IMG/VR virus record: IMGVR_UViG_3300017956_000094
Location: 1-28,026 of that record
From: a virus
Length of the DNA: 28,026 bases
Strand: one strand, 5' to 3'
The notes under the pieces were generated by a model. It searched no databases. It saw only the letters and a list, made by a program, of their open reading frames with translations, and was not told the DNA's origin. The translations under genes and the position numbers were made by a program. Below are positions 1-6,902 of this stretch, in pieces (within the stretch, counting starts at the first letter, position 1; the number at the start of each line of letters is the position of its first letter).

Positions 1-561
1 GTTGTTGCTTTTGTTTTGTGTTACTTCATGTTTTGCCCAGCCAGGAAATATTGCTACCATGCCAGGTTTAGGCGGATATGTTGCCATTGTGCTTGTGATA
101 GTATTATACTGACTTAGATTATCGGGAATATAATACTGTGCATCATCAGGACGATAAAATCTTAAATCACCCATATTCTCATCTGGTACATCAATGTAGA
201 ATACTCCACTTAGTAATGCATCTTGATGATTGTGTAAAGTGTGATATGCTCCTGGTCCATTAATGTTAATCCAAAAGTTTTGAAATTCAACTTCTGGCAA
301 TCCGCAGACTTTAGATACATACGCCATAGCCTCATCTAATTCTGTTACAAATTTTCTAAGTACTGGAACGTACTGTGGATCTACTAGATCAACATTTTCA
401 ATACTACGACTGTGCCACCCACCTTGATTGCTGTTACCATGCAAGTCTGGTTCTTTAGTTCTCCAGTCATGTGCAATATGTTTCATAGCATTTCTGTCTA
501 CCTTTTCTAAATAGCCGGCAAACACAAATTGCGGAAACCATAAGTCTGCTTTAAATTCCAT
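1..561 (-). CDS. 2OG-Fe(II) oxygenase, partial (C-terminus beyond the window)
   Basis: The first 187 residues are visible; the gene runs off the left edge. It starts MEFKADLWFPQFVF. The middle holds NINGPGAYHTLHNHQDALLSG-type sequence followed by VFYIDVP, GDLRFYRP and PGMVAIFPAWAKHEV. This is the order of the 2OG-Fe(II) oxygenase family resembling TIGR02466/PF13759: a histidine cluster, an SGVFY strand, a proline-rich strand, then the distal metal-binding histidine. The arginine expected to bind 2-oxoglutarate lies beyond the edge. Such enzymes use Fe(II), O2 and 2-oxoglutarate to hydroxylate a substrate, which cannot be named here. The start codon overlaps the bS21 stop as TAATG, so the two are probably translationally coupled. 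It is one of four oxygenases of this superfamily in the window. Confidence 0.8.
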   Translation of the reverse strand, partial: MEFKADLWFPQFVFAGYLEKVDRNAMKHIAHDWRTKEPDLHGNSNQGGWHSRSIENVDLVDPQYVPVLRKFVTELDEAMAYVSKVCGLPEVEFQNFWININGPGAYHTLHNHQDALLSGVFYIDVPDENMGDLRFYRPDDAQYYIPDNLSQYNTITSTMATYPPKPGMVAIFPGWAKHEVTQNKSNN

Positions 562-806
562 TAATAACCAAATTCCCTTTCTTTACGGCGAACTTCTTTA
601 AGCCAACGGGCACGACCTGCCGCTTTTGCTTTCTTACGTCTTTCACTAGGTTTAATATAGTGTTGACGTTCACGTAGTTCTTGGAGTACTCCATCTTGTG
701 AAACTTTTCTTTTGAATGTTCGTAGTGCTTTATTAAAGTCGCCATTTTTTACTTCGACGGTTAACCCTTTGAAATGGTTATCGTCTTTCTTCCGTTGTCT
801 TGACAA
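561..806 (-). CDS. rpsU: Ribosomal protein bS21 (phage-encoded), TTG start
   Basis: This 81-residue basic protein matches bS21 along its length: a strand (LTVEVKNGDFNKALRTFKRK), then GVLQELRERQHYIKPSERRKKAKAAGRARW, the helical region that contacts 16S rRNA near the anti-Shine-Dalgarno in the 30S subunit. The start is TTG (806-804). It is chosen because AGGAG at 820-816 sits nine bases upstream and no ATG occurs before the conserved strand. The 5' end overlaps the 3' end of the upstream gene by 29 bases. A near-consensus promoter at 865-894 lies inside that gene and could express bS21 and the following oxygenase separately. Phage bS21 is known from marine phages and is thought to exchange into host ribosomes; that role is inferred here. 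The N-terminal RQRKKDDNH stretch is longer than in typical bacterial S21. Confidence 0.9.
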   Translation of the reverse strand: MSRQRKKDDNHFKGLTVEVKNGDFNKALRTFKRKVSQDGVLQELRERQHYIKPSERRKKAKAAGRARWLKEVRRKEREFGY

Positions 807-1182
807 AATACTGTTCTCCTTCTGCTATCTGTCGAAGATCGTAGACTCTATTATTACTAATTAAATTATATGGTCTTTCGTTGTTACTTGTCAAGTAAAA
901 AGTTTTAGATAATGGAAGAAGATATCCAATAAGCCAAACACAACTACTAGGCACATTATCTACATCAATAATAATGTAATCTACGTAATTAGAAACCTCA
1001 ATAACCCAATCCTGTTCTTCTTTGCTATCAAAAAGGTACAGATTAATATCCGCTTTAATATTCTTTGCAACTTCATTAAACTGTTCTTTTATATTGTCGC
1101 TAGGATTAACCAAAAGAAAACTTAAATTATTATTCATAAGTTTATCTGGAGGTGTGATCAGATTAATAATAGGTTCACTCAT
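778..1182 (-). CDS. Unrecognised 134-residue protein
   Basis: I do not recognise this protein. It is mixed alpha/beta: SFLLVNPSDNIKEQFNEVAK, a central hydrophobic stretch (VDYIIIDVDNVPSSCVWLIGYLL, about residues 67-89) and a charged C-terminus ending TTEERR. The strand/helix spacing and the IIIDVD strand end resemble a Rossmann-like or TIR/receiver-like domain, but no diagnostic motif is present. Its 3' end overlaps bS21 by 29 bases, and its body contains the promoter for bS21. A late-like ATTAAATA octamer lies just upstream (1195-1202). Similar short proteins are common in marine T4-like phages. Confidence 0.6.
   Translation of the reverse strand: MSEPIINLITPPDKLMNNNLSFLLVNPSDNIKEQFNEVAKNIKADINLYLFDSKEEQDWVIEVSNYVDYIIIDVDNVPSSCVWLIGYLLPLSKTFYLTSNNERPYNLISNNRVYDLRQIAEGEQYFVKTTEERR
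865..894 (-). promoter_or_regulatory. Sigma70-type promoter inside the upstream gene, for bS21
   Basis: On the minus strand a perfect -35 TTGACA (894-889) is followed by an 18-base spacer and a perfect -10 TATAAT (870-865). Transcription would begin near 858, about 50 bases before the bS21 start. The site lies within the 134-codon gene at 778-1182, so it would separate bS21 expression from that gene. Confidence 0.7.
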
Positions 1183-1220
1183 AACAAAATTACTTATTTA
1201 ATTATTTGTGGATCTTGTGC

Positions 1221-1240
1221 CAAACTGAATTATCAGTTTG
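1221..1240. other. 8-bp stem-loop between two genes
   Basis: CAAACTGA, an ATTA loop and TCAGTTTG form a perfect 8-bp hairpin in the 90-base gap between the membrane protein and the 134-residue protein. No U-run follows on either strand. An RNA-stabilising or processing hairpin is therefore more likely than an intrinsic terminator. Confidence 0.45.
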
Positions 1241-1272
1241 TTCGGAATTTTGAACGTATGTGTCTGGTTCAA

Positions 1273-2973
1273 TTACTGTTGTGAAGTTGGGTCTTGTTCT
1301 TCCGGCTGTGTTTTCTTGCGGATTTGTTTGTTTTCTACTTTGGTTATGTACGAGGTTGCGTTCGCTCTTTTTTTTTGAAACTCTGGTGTTAACTCTTCTG
1401 CGTAAAAAATTCTATTCTTAGTATCTGGAATATCACTTTCTTCTGTTTCTTTTTCTGCTTCTTTGTTTGCGGCGTCAACCCATTCATTCCATTTGTCTAA
1501 GTCTGATGTCATATTAACTTCAGGTTCAAGTTCTTTTTGTTCTTCTTCAAAGTTAGGTGGTTCGTTAACTGCTATCTTTTCAGCACGAATTTTTTCATAC
1601 TCGTCAAAGTTTACTTCTTTATTGTCATCATCTTGTACTTCAACTTGTTCCATTCGCTGATCATGTTCAGTTGTGTTGGAAGTATCATCCTCTGGTACCA
1701 CAGTTCCGTCATCTGCATCTGCATCATAACTAGGGTCTTGTAAATCTCTATCATCGTCATTATCCTTGTTTGGACCTTCTGGGTCTGACTTTGGGGGCAA
1801 ACTACCTCCTTTGTCCTCACGGTACCAATTGAATGTGTACTGTGATGCAATTAGAAGCAATACTGCTAATGGGTCAAACACAAAGATAATAATAATGATT
1901 ACCCAACGTACTGCCGCTTCTAATAATGTTTGGTCTGCTTGTTCACCATAGATAAATTCTGCAATATACTTAATAGGTCCTACTTCTGCTTCTAGTTTAC
2001 GATATTCGCCTTCAATTTTATATTTCTGTTCTACTAGTGTATCTATTTCTGTATTAGCATTTTTAATTCTTAATGTTTGTGTATCTATTTCTGCGTCAAT
2101 GCTATCTGCTTTATCTGTATTACCTAACTGCTTACGTAATCTGTCAATAAGAGCATTTGATTGTTTAACTTGATCTTCAGCAGTCTTACGTAGACGTTTA
2201 ATTTCTTCAGCGGCCGCTTTAGCCTGTGGATTATTTGTTGCTTCTTCAATCTTTTTAATTAGTGCTAAACGTTCTTTCTGTTTTTCGTCTTGCCAGTCGC
2301 CAATTTTATCTGCTGTCTTTTTACCAAAGATGCCATCTGCACTAGCACCAATCATTTGTTGTGCTTTTTTAGTTTCGCCGTTGTCAATATAACCTTGTAG
2401 TGTTTCAATTTCGGCATCTATTTTAGCAAGTTCACTACGCCATAATGATGCTTGGCTATCAATTATAGCCTGTTGTTCATCGATAGCAGGTTGAATTCTT
2501 TTATAAGCATTGTCGATACGTTCTTGTTCTTTGTCAATTTGTGATTGTATGTTAGCGTCAGAACCTGTACCGCTTGATTCTAGTTTTTTAATTTGATTTT
2601 CTGCACGAACAATAATATCTTCGTTTCGTTTAATTTCGTTCTCAATACGTTCTACTTGTGCAATACTTTCTGTACCTGCACTAGTTTGTTCAATATGTGC
2701 TTTAGATAGGAACCCAAAAATACCCATACTTGTAATAAACATTAATACGAGTACTGCTACAGATAGATACGTCTTAAGCCACCATGCGGCTCTTTCCCAG
2801 TTTCGGTGTAACCATACTGCTGTAACTAGTTTACCTACTTCTAAAGATACACCCATTACAATAATGGGAATTGCGGCCGCGGCAAATATAGCCACTAAGC
2901 CTGCGACACTATAATATATTGCTACTGCTGAAATTGTCAGAGCAGAAAAGAATGTTAAAAAACCTAATACCAT
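1273..2973 (-). CDS. Large membrane protein with coiled coil and acidic tail
   Basis: The N-terminus has three or four hydrophobic segments (MVLGFLTFFSALTISAVAIYY; LVAIFAAAAIPIIVMGVSL; TYLSVAVLVLMFITSMGIFGFL). A long Q/E/K-rich coiled coil follows, with repeated IDxEIxTL heptads, then another membrane span (WVIIIIIFVFDPLAVLLLIAS). The tail is about 170 residues and very acidic (NKDNDDDRDLQ, DADADDGT). I chose ATG at 2973, giving 566 aa. It has AAGGAA just upstream, and the late promoter octamer at 2997-3004 would start transcription at or after the alternative ATG at 2994. Architecture suggests an inner-membrane protein with a periplasmic or cytoplasmic coiled coil. Its function is unknown. 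Similar proteins occur in marine T4-like phages. A nine-A run near the 3' end was considered for frameshifting and rejected. Confidence 0.7.
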   Translation of the reverse strand: MVLGFLTFFSALTISAVAIYYSVAGLVAIFAAAAIPIIVMGVSLEVGKLVTAVWLHRNWERAAWWLKTYLSVAVLVLMFITSMGIFGFLSKAHIEQTSAGTESIAQVERIENEIKRNEDIIVRAENQIKKLESSGTGSDANIQSQIDKEQERIDNAYKRIQPAIDEQQAIIDSQASLWRSELAKIDAEIETLQGYIDNGETKKAQQMIGASADGIFGKKTADKIGDWQDEKQKERLALIKKIEEATNNPQAKAAAEEIKRLRKTAEDQVKQSNALIDRLRKQLGNTDKADSIDAEIDTQTLRIKNANTEIDTLVEQKYKIEGEYRKLEAEVGPIKYIAEFIYGEQADQTLLEAAVRWVIIIIIFVFDPLAVLLLIASQYTFNWYREDKGGSLPPKSDPEGPNKDNDDDRDLQDPSYDADADDGTVVPEDDTSNTTEHDQRMEQVEVQDDDNKEVNFDEYEKIRAEKIAVNEPPNFEEEQKELEPEVNMTSDLDKWNEWVDAANKEAEKETEESDIPDTKNRIFYAEELTPEFQKKRANATSYITKVENKQIRKKTQPEEQDPTSQQ

Positions 2974-2996
2974 GCTGTTCCTTTTTATATACATTA

Positions 2997-3004
2997 TATT
3001 TATC
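2997..3004 (-). promoter_or_regulatory. T4-type late promoter octamer
   Basis: GATAAATA on the minus strand, one mismatch from the T4 late octamer TATAAATA. It lies 24 bases before the preferred start of the membrane protein at 2973. No -35 element is evident, as expected for late promoters read with a phage sigma (gp55-like). Confidence 0.55.
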
Positions 3005-3034
3005 GACGCTTTTGATATTAGATAAGTGCTATTT

Positions 3035-3475
3035 TTATCGAATAAAACGCCAACCCTTATGTCCTGACTCTTTACAAGCCGTTTCTTTAAAGTTTCTAGT
3101 TTTGCCTTTATATAACAATGTACTTGCTAGGGTACGACAATACCCGCTACCTTGCGGATAAGTGGATAGAACTAACACTTTGCCGTTAGTTCCTGTTTGA
3201 TTATTGTACCAGGATGACTCTTCGCCATTCTCTAGTGTGTTAAGAGCAAAAAAGATAGATTGTTCTTGTTTTAATCTATCTTCTTGTGGAAGTCTATACC
3301 AATGCCACTTACCTAGATTAACTAGGATACCTACATACCCGTTGGACGGTTGATATGTTGACTCTACACTAGATAGTGTGCTATCACTTCTATGATATGT
3401 ATCTTGTGATGTTGTTGAACACGCCCCTAAAAAACTAGTAAGGACTATTAACAATATACCATCGCGAAGTTTCAT
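3035..3475 (-). CDS. Lipoprotein with 17-kDa surface-antigen-like C-terminal domain
   Basis: This 146-residue protein begins with a type II signal peptide: MKLRDG, a hydrophobic core and lipobox LGAC, with Cys19 as the lipid-modified residue. The C-terminal half reads W-YNNQTGTNGKV-YPQGSGYCRTL-GKTRNFKETAC-GWRFI. That is the pattern of the rickettsial 17-kDa antigen/Omp17-type C-terminal domain (W..N..TG..G.V...Y....G.yCR....GK....TAC.....W). No glycine zipper is present. The +2 residue is Ser, compatible with outer-membrane sorting. AAGGG lies upstream of the ATG. The start overlaps the previous lipoprotein gene by 41 bases. It is the third of three consecutive lipoproteins. A role in masking or modifying the host envelope is inferred only from localisation. 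Confidence 0.75.
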   Translation of the reverse strand: MKLRDGILLIVLTSFLGACSTTSQDTYHRSDSTLSSVESTYQPSNGYVGILVNLGKWHWYRLPQEDRLKQEQSIFFALNTLENGEESSWYNNQTGTNGKVLVLSTYPQGSGYCRTLASTLLYKGKTRNFKETACKESGHKGWRFIR

Positions 3476-3773
3476 AACTGTTACCCTTTACTAGACAAGC
3501 ATAGCCTTTACGTTCGACCATTTGTCCATTAATGTTAACTTCATACCAATGTTCTCTACAACTTTCTGCTAGACCCATTTTAGGCGGTAGCATCTTTTTA
3601 ACTACATTGTCACTACATTGGACAATAGTATTACTAGATACTGTCTTACCATCCTTTATTTGGATTGTTTCGTCTGTTTGGCAGTATTGTGGTATATGAC
3701 TTTTTGTTGCCACTTGACCTGTACTGCTACACGCCGACATCAGAATTACAGATAGTAGAAGAACATACTTCAT
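3435..3773 (-). CDS. Small cysteine-rich lipoprotein
   Basis: This 112-residue protein begins MKYVLLLSVILMSACSS, a clear type II signal peptide with lipobox MSAC (Cys15). The mature part contains several further cysteines (YCQTDET, VQCSDN, AESCREHWYEVN, YACLVKG) that could form periplasmic disulfides. I recognise no domain. The ATG lies directly after the stop of the preceding lipoprotein (TAATATG), with no strong ribosome site of its own, which suggests coupling. The 3' end overlaps the next lipoprotein gene. Confidence 0.7.
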   Translation of the reverse strand: MKYVLLLSVILMSACSSTGQVATKSHIPQYCQTDETIQIKDGKTVSSNTIVQCSDNVVKKMLPPKMGLAESCREHWYEVNINGQMVERKGYACLVKGNSYETSRWYIVNSPY

Positions 3774-3774
3774 A

Positions 3775-4266
3775 TTACTGAGCCTGCTTTGATTCTAGAA
3801 TCAGTCTATCAAATACCTCTAAAGGCATTTTAATACGAACGTATGTATGAACCCTATTAGTACTTGCTAACTGATAAGAGTACTTCTTAACTTCAAGATG
3901 TTCTCTAATAGTTGTGTCCTTAACAAGGTGTTCAACTCTTGTTGAATCGTTTCGTGTGTCGTTTTTAATGTCAACAACTGTAGATGAATTTACAGTTCCG
4001 TTGATTCTTTCTGCAAAGCCTTTTACTGCGAATGCATAAGCCTGTGATTCACTTGCTTGTTCGTATAGACTTTCGCCCATACCACACGCATAAGCATAAT
4101 CAGTTTTCCAGAATAAAAATCCTTCTGCACCAATTTGCTCACAGTCAGCATACCAATTTGGATTTGCCTTTGTTTCTCTAACTTCGAGTGTCTTCATCGA
4201 TGTACAAGCACCTAACATAGATGCAACTACACCAATTAGTAACACATTCTTTAATGTGCCTTTCAT
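3775..4266 (-). CDS. LPP20/FlgP-like lipoprotein
   Basis: This 163-residue protein starts MKGTLKNVLLIGVVASMLGAC with lipobox LGAC (Cys21). After it comes PNWYADCEQIGAEGFLF..YACGMGES, then SESQAYAFAVKGFAERINGTVNSST and a long strand-rich region ending YVRIKMPLEVFDRL. The Pro-x-Trp start of the mature protein, the alternating A-rich helix and terminal V-x-x-x-M strand resemble LPP20-type lipoproteins (DUF400/FlgP, related to CsgG partners). That assignment is by eye and tentative. It leads the lipoprotein run, with AAGGAGG before the ATG and a near-consensus sigma70 promoter at 4309-4337. Confidence 0.65.
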   Translation of the reverse strand: MKGTLKNVLLIGVVASMLGACTSMKTLEVRETKANPNWYADCEQIGAEGFLFWKTDYAYACGMGESLYEQASESQAYAFAVKGFAERINGTVNSSTVVDIKNDTRNDSTRVEHLVKDTTIREHLEVKKYSYQLASTNRVHTYVRIKMPLEVFDRLILESKQAQ

Positions 4267-4308
4267 AAATTTAAGCCTCCTTAGCCTATTCGTTTAATTT
4301 ACTATTAC

Positions 4309-4337
4309 AGTATATACAAATATAAATCAAAAGTCAA
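4309..4337 (-). promoter_or_regulatory. Sigma70-type promoter for the lipoprotein operon
   Basis: TTGACT (4337-4332), a 17-base spacer, TATACT (4314-4309) on the minus strand. Transcription should start near 4302, giving a leader of about 35 bases before the first lipoprotein gene. The sequence around the -35 box closely matches that of the next promoter at 4844-4872 (both contain CACTTGACTTTT). Confidence 0.7.
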
Positions 4338-4353
4338 GTGGAAATTTGCCAAT

Positions 4354-4812
4354 TTAATTTCGACGCATTTGTGCGATTTCTGTGGCTTGTTTCTTACCAT
4401 TACCGCTATCGTCTTCAAAAATTGGAACCATATTACTTTTGTGCATTGTAGCAATGCCCAAAAGTTTTCTTTCACCTGTGTACTGCATTGGTTCCTTTTT
4501 AGTACAGGGTGAAAAACTTGCTGACGTTTGTAAACTTGGAATGTGTTTTGTTTCACGGGTAACAGTTGGGCCACTATAGTGCCACGGTGTATTGATAACA
4601 GTTTCTGTTTTGGTTTTTGGTTTGTATTCTCCGTGAATGTAATCAATGTACTCGTCCAAAGTCATCATTAGTTTATGAAGTCCTTGTTTCTTGTATTCTT
4701 TATTTCGAATACGTAAATCTTCTTTCCAACGATCTAACTTTGCCTGTGTAATTTTACGCTTCTTCTTAGTTGTGTTAAGAGTAGTTAAGCCTCGAGCCAA
4801 ATGCATTGTCAT
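4354..4812 (-). CDS. Conserved marine-phage protein of unknown function, 152 aa
   Basis: A basic N-terminal half (TTKKKRKITQAKLDRWKEDLRIRNKEYKK) is followed by LDEYIDYIHGEYKPK, a proline-rich linker, RETKHIPSLQTS, and CTKKEPMQYTGE..LLGIATMHKSNMVPIF near the C-terminus. From memory, proteins with this MHLARGL start and GIATMHKSNxVPV end are widespread in cyanophage-type T4-like genomes, but I know of no function. Start ATG 4812 has AAAGGTG six bases upstream. Its own promoter lies directly upstream. It sits between the porin and the lipoprotein run but carries no export signal, so it is not obviously part of the envelope set. Confidence 0.7.
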   Translation of the reverse strand: MTMHLARGLTTLNTTKKKRKITQAKLDRWKEDLRIRNKEYKKQGLHKLMMTLDEYIDYIHGEYKPKTKTETVINTPWHYSGPTVTRETKHIPSLQTSASFSPCTKKEPMQYTGERKLLGIATMHKSNMVPIFEDDSGNGKKQATEIAQMRRN

Positions 4813-4843
4813 ATTGTCACCTTTATGTTACATTAACACACTT

Positions 4844-4872
4844 ATTGTAGTATATAGATGACAAAAAGTCAA
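4844..4872 (-). promoter_or_regulatory. Sigma70-type promoter downstream of the porin terminator
   Basis: TTGACT (4872-4867), 17-base spacer, TACAAT (4849-4844) on the minus strand. It drives the 152-residue protein. It begins only 12 bases after the porin terminator U-run, so the two units are cleanly separated. Confidence 0.65.
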
Positions 4873-4884
4873 GTGAAATTTAGC

Positions 4885-4908
4885 CAAAAAAATAGGGCCC
4901 GAAGGCCC
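4885..4908 (-). terminator. Intrinsic terminator with UUCG tetraloop after the porin
   Basis: Read on the minus strand: GGGCC, TTCG, GGCCC (4908-4895), then TATTTTTTT. The five GC pairs closed by the very stable C(UUCG)G loop and the T-run make a strong minus-strand terminator, 17 bases after the porin stop. Confidence 0.85.
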
Positions 4909-4925
4909 CATCTTTTATTTTAGTA

Positions 4926-5975
4926 TTAGAATTTGTATTTGACGCTTGCCAATACTTGCTGTGTTTCAGCGTGTTCGGCACCAGTAAATACGGAACGTCC
5001 ACCTTTATCGTGGTAGTAAAGTCCCATTTCCAACCCGTCCTGTTTGTCAGAACGTTTTGAAGGATCGTAGTTTGTTGCTAGGTTATATACTACACCGTAG
5101 TAGTTACCATCATATCCTAAGTCATCATTTTCAGTTCTGTGTGCTGTAACATAAACGTTTTTGTTTACGTTATACATTACACCGTAATCTAAACGATCGT
5201 CTTTTGTATATGTGCCTGTATTCTTATCGTCCCACAGTTCAACACCCCAAACTAATGGAACGTTCCATCTGTATAAACTACCACCAATTGAATAACCTTC
5301 TTGGTCACCTTTGCCTGAATCTTCAGGAGAAGTAATACGCATATAAGATACATCTGCATAACCCATTAAACTAATTGTACCTGTTGCATAACCTACGTTT
5401 CCGTCGTTATCCCAACCAAGTGAAACACCCCAAGGCTGTTCTTTCTTTAGTCTATATGAATCAAAATCAAATTCGTTGTCATATTCCCAACCACCAAATG
5501 TTAACACAGTTTTTTCTCTGTGATCAATTCTGTAGTTTGTTTCTGTATAGATTAGTGGAACAGAAATTTTAGGAGTCTTTGCGAATCCCATTCTTTGTGC
5601 GTCAGTTTCACCAATGTACCATCTTGCTACATCATTACCAAAACCTAATTGCTTTTCTTGAACAGTATTGTTTAATGTTGTATCTAATGAATAGTGAGTG
5701 TCGTACTTCATTGATGCCCCAATCCAATCCACTGAAAGTGTTTCAGGAATGTTTGTTGAAATACCTAGTTGCAATTCTGCACGTGAGTCCCAACCTGAAT
5801 CATAGGTTTTGTCATCATAGTAACCTTCTACTTCACCATTTACAAAAAAGCCTTGCGGCAAGTTTGGAATATTATTTTCTAAAGCCTCTACTCTTTCTTC
5901 AAGACTTTTGTCATTAGCCAATGCACCTGTTGCAAATCCAAACAGGATGGCTAACACTAATGTTAGTTGTTTCAT
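4926..5975 (-). CDS. Outer-membrane porin
   Basis: This 349-residue protein has a classical signal peptide (MKQLTLVLAILFGFATGALA, probable cleavage after Ala20). A short coiled-coil-like stretch follows (KSLEERVEALENNIPNLP), as in trimeric porins. The rest alternates aromatic/hydrophobic and polar residues in beta-strand pairs (FFVNGEVEGYYDD, RAELQLGIS, VTAHRTENDDLGYDG) and ends in a terminal phenylalanine (ASVKYKF), the usual signal for BAM-mediated insertion. Length and design fit the Gram-negative porin family. It is flanked by hairpin terminators on both sides, so it is a single-gene unit. A phage porin could alter host permeability or replace a receptor, as lambdoid phage porins do; that role is inferred. 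Confidence 0.75.
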   Translation of the reverse strand: MKQLTLVLAILFGFATGALANDKSLEERVEALENNIPNLPQGFFVNGEVEGYYDDKTYDSGWDSRAELQLGISTNIPETLSVDWIGASMKYDTHYSLDTTLNNTVQEKQLGFGNDVARWYIGETDAQRMGFAKTPKISVPLIYTETNYRIDHREKTVLTFGGWEYDNEFDFDSYRLKKEQPWGVSLGWDNDGNVGYATGTISLMGYADVSYMRITSPEDSGKGDQEGYSIGGSLYRWNVPLVWGVELWDDKNTGTYTKDDRLDYGVMYNVNKNVYVTAHRTENDDLGYDGNYYGVVYNLATNYDPSKRSDKQDGLEMGLYYHDKGGRSVFTGAEHAETQQVLASVKYKF

Positions 5976-6004
5976 TTTATTTGTTTTTCCTTATCTTTAT
6001 TCGA

Positions 6005-6029
6005 ATAAAAAAGACACCTAGAGTGTCTT
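6005..6029 (-). terminator. Intrinsic terminator upstream of the porin
   Basis: On the minus strand AAGACAC, TCTAG, GTGTCTT form a 7-bp stem (6029-6011) running into a T6 tract (6012-6007). It would end transcripts of the small-gene cluster at 6075-7672 before the porin. Confidence 0.7.
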
Positions 6030-6042
6030 CTGCTTTTATTTA

Positions 6043-6059
6043 TGCACTCAAAGAGTGCA
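6043..6059 (-). other. Second hairpin beside the terminator, with an embedded late-like octamer
   Basis: TGCACTC, TTT, GAGTGCA form a 7-bp stem with a three-base loop on the minus strand. It is followed by ATAAATAAAA, so the hairpin end overlaps a late-like CATAAATA at 6037-6044. It may be a weak first terminator in tandem with the one at 6005-6029, or a late promoter placed just before an attenuator. Confidence 0.45.
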
Positions 6060-6074
6060 GTTGTTTATTTCTGG

Positions 6075-6533
6075 CTAATCCCACAAATTTTCGTAGTACT
6101 TGCCAAAAAGTCGGAAGCCATTTGAAATACGTTTCTGTTCTTTATCTATTTCTTTTTTATCTTCAAGACGCATCCATACATCGTCTTTGTTTGCTTTACA
6201 ATCGAACGCATATATCATTTCGTCAAGGACCCAATCCCAACGCTTAAAATGATTGTCATCTGTTTGGCCTTGATACATTGCACTAATCTGTTCTTTCGGT
6301 GGCCACAGTTCTTTTGGAACATCTTTTTCATCTACATAAGGAGCGCCGTGTTTTGTTTCCTTTAATTGTTTGAGCATAGGTAAGATAATTGGAGCAAGTG
6401 TATGATCCATACTCCAAGTATCCCACTTGTCAATATGTACTTTTACTTTTTGTTCTGGACTGTATCCAAACTTGTCATACAGCCAATTGCTCCACGGCCA
6501 ATGATCCGGGTACTTTCCAATTTTAACCTTCAT
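6075..6533 (-). CDS. Conserved hypothetical phage protein, 152 aa
   Basis: Aromatic-rich start (KIGKYPDHWPWSNWLYDKFGY) followed by KWDTWSMDHTLAPIILPMLKQLKE, a KHGAPYVDEKDVPKEL loop, and RWDWVLDEMIYAFDC with a charged helix after it. The ordering D-x-W-S-x-D, L..L..LK.TKHG.P.V, W..VLDEMI.AF is one I have seen repeatedly in marine and other T4-like phage proteins of unknown function. No enzyme motif is apparent. It is the last gene of a six-gene run with overlaps, and its start overlaps the preceding gene by 11 bases. Confidence 0.7.
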   Translation of the reverse strand: MKVKIGKYPDHWPWSNWLYDKFGYSPEQKVKVHIDKWDTWSMDHTLAPIILPMLKQLKETKHGAPYVDEKDVPKELWPPKEQISAMYQGQTDDNHFKRWDWVLDEMIYAFDCKANKDDVWMRLEDKKEIDKEQKRISNGFRLFGKYYENLWD

Positions 6534-6711
6534 AACTTACCACCTTTACGTTTTGTTCTTTGCCGGGCAAAGTAAATCCTCCTGCATATTCAAATGCTGT
6601 TTCTACATCTTCAAATAGAACAGGCTTAAGATTCCAATCGCATTTACCTGTATTCTCTGTTACAAAAATCCAATCGTCTTTACCATCAAGGCAAATCATT
6701 ATAGCGTACAC
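6523..6711 (-). CDS. Small conserved phage protein, 62 aa, GTG start
   Basis: The sequence is MYAIMICLDGKDDWIFVTENTG..., containing VLFEDVETAFEYAGGF and a final VKVVSYEG: a compact alpha/beta protein with no known function. The start is GTG (6711-6709), forming TAGTG with the stop of the preceding gene, and GAGG lies eight bases upstream. An internal ATG four codons later is less well placed. Confidence 0.6.
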   Translation of the reverse strand: MYAIMICLDGKDDWIFVTENTGKCDWNLKPVLFEDVETAFEYAGGFTLPGKEQNVKVVSYEG

Positions 6712-6902
6712 TAGTAATCTACCTCTTCAAAACTTTCCTTAATATATGCCATATTGTATTTGGAGGGATAATGTTTTAACAATCTACTTGCTTCTTCTCT
6801 AACTGCTCGTGGCACCCGTGGATACTTCTTAGGATCTCGCAGGTCCATTAGAAATCGTTCTACGTTTAATACTGCATTTGTTCTTTCAATTGGTAATGTC
6901 AT
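6711..6902 (-). CDS. BPSL0761-like small protein, 63 aa
   Basis: The pattern MTLPIERTNAVLNVERFLMDL...YPRVPRAVREEASRLLKHYPS matches the short BPSL0761-type family: xxPxERTxAVxxxxxFLxxL, then PxxVRxxAxxLLRHYP. These occur in proteobacteria and some phages and have no assigned function. It overlaps the next upstream gene by four bases and touches the downstream gene at TAGTG, so it belongs to the same transcript. Confidence 0.65.
   Translation of the reverse strand: MTLPIERTNAVLNVERFLMDLRDPKKYPRVPRAVREEASRLLKHYPSKYNMAYIKESFEEVDY

Noticed and set aside
551-745. 64-codon minus-strand ORF overlapping bS21
   Set aside because: It lies in another frame of the bS21 gene and has no ribosome site. The bS21 frame is clearly the conserved one.
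1368-1376. A second A9 run in the C-terminal part of the large membrane protein, considered as a frameshift site
   Set aside because: The -1 frame meets a stop after about ten codons and joins no other ORF. The zero frame (QKKRANAT) continues normally to a proper end.
4305-4646. 113-codon ORF overlapping the 152-residue protein
   Set aside because: It is a shadow frame. It runs through the promoter at 4309-4337 and lacks a ribosome site; the 152-residue frame shows the conserved GIATMHKSN pattern.
5579-5917. Plus-strand ORFs opposite the porin
   Set aside because: They have low-complexity composition, lack ribosome sites and are antisense to a signal-peptide-bearing porin frame.
6037-6044. 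CATAAATA upstream of the porin as its late promoter
   Set aside because: A strong hairpin with a T6 run (6005-6029) lies directly downstream, so a transcript from here would probably stop before the porin. It is mentioned only as part of the double hairpin.
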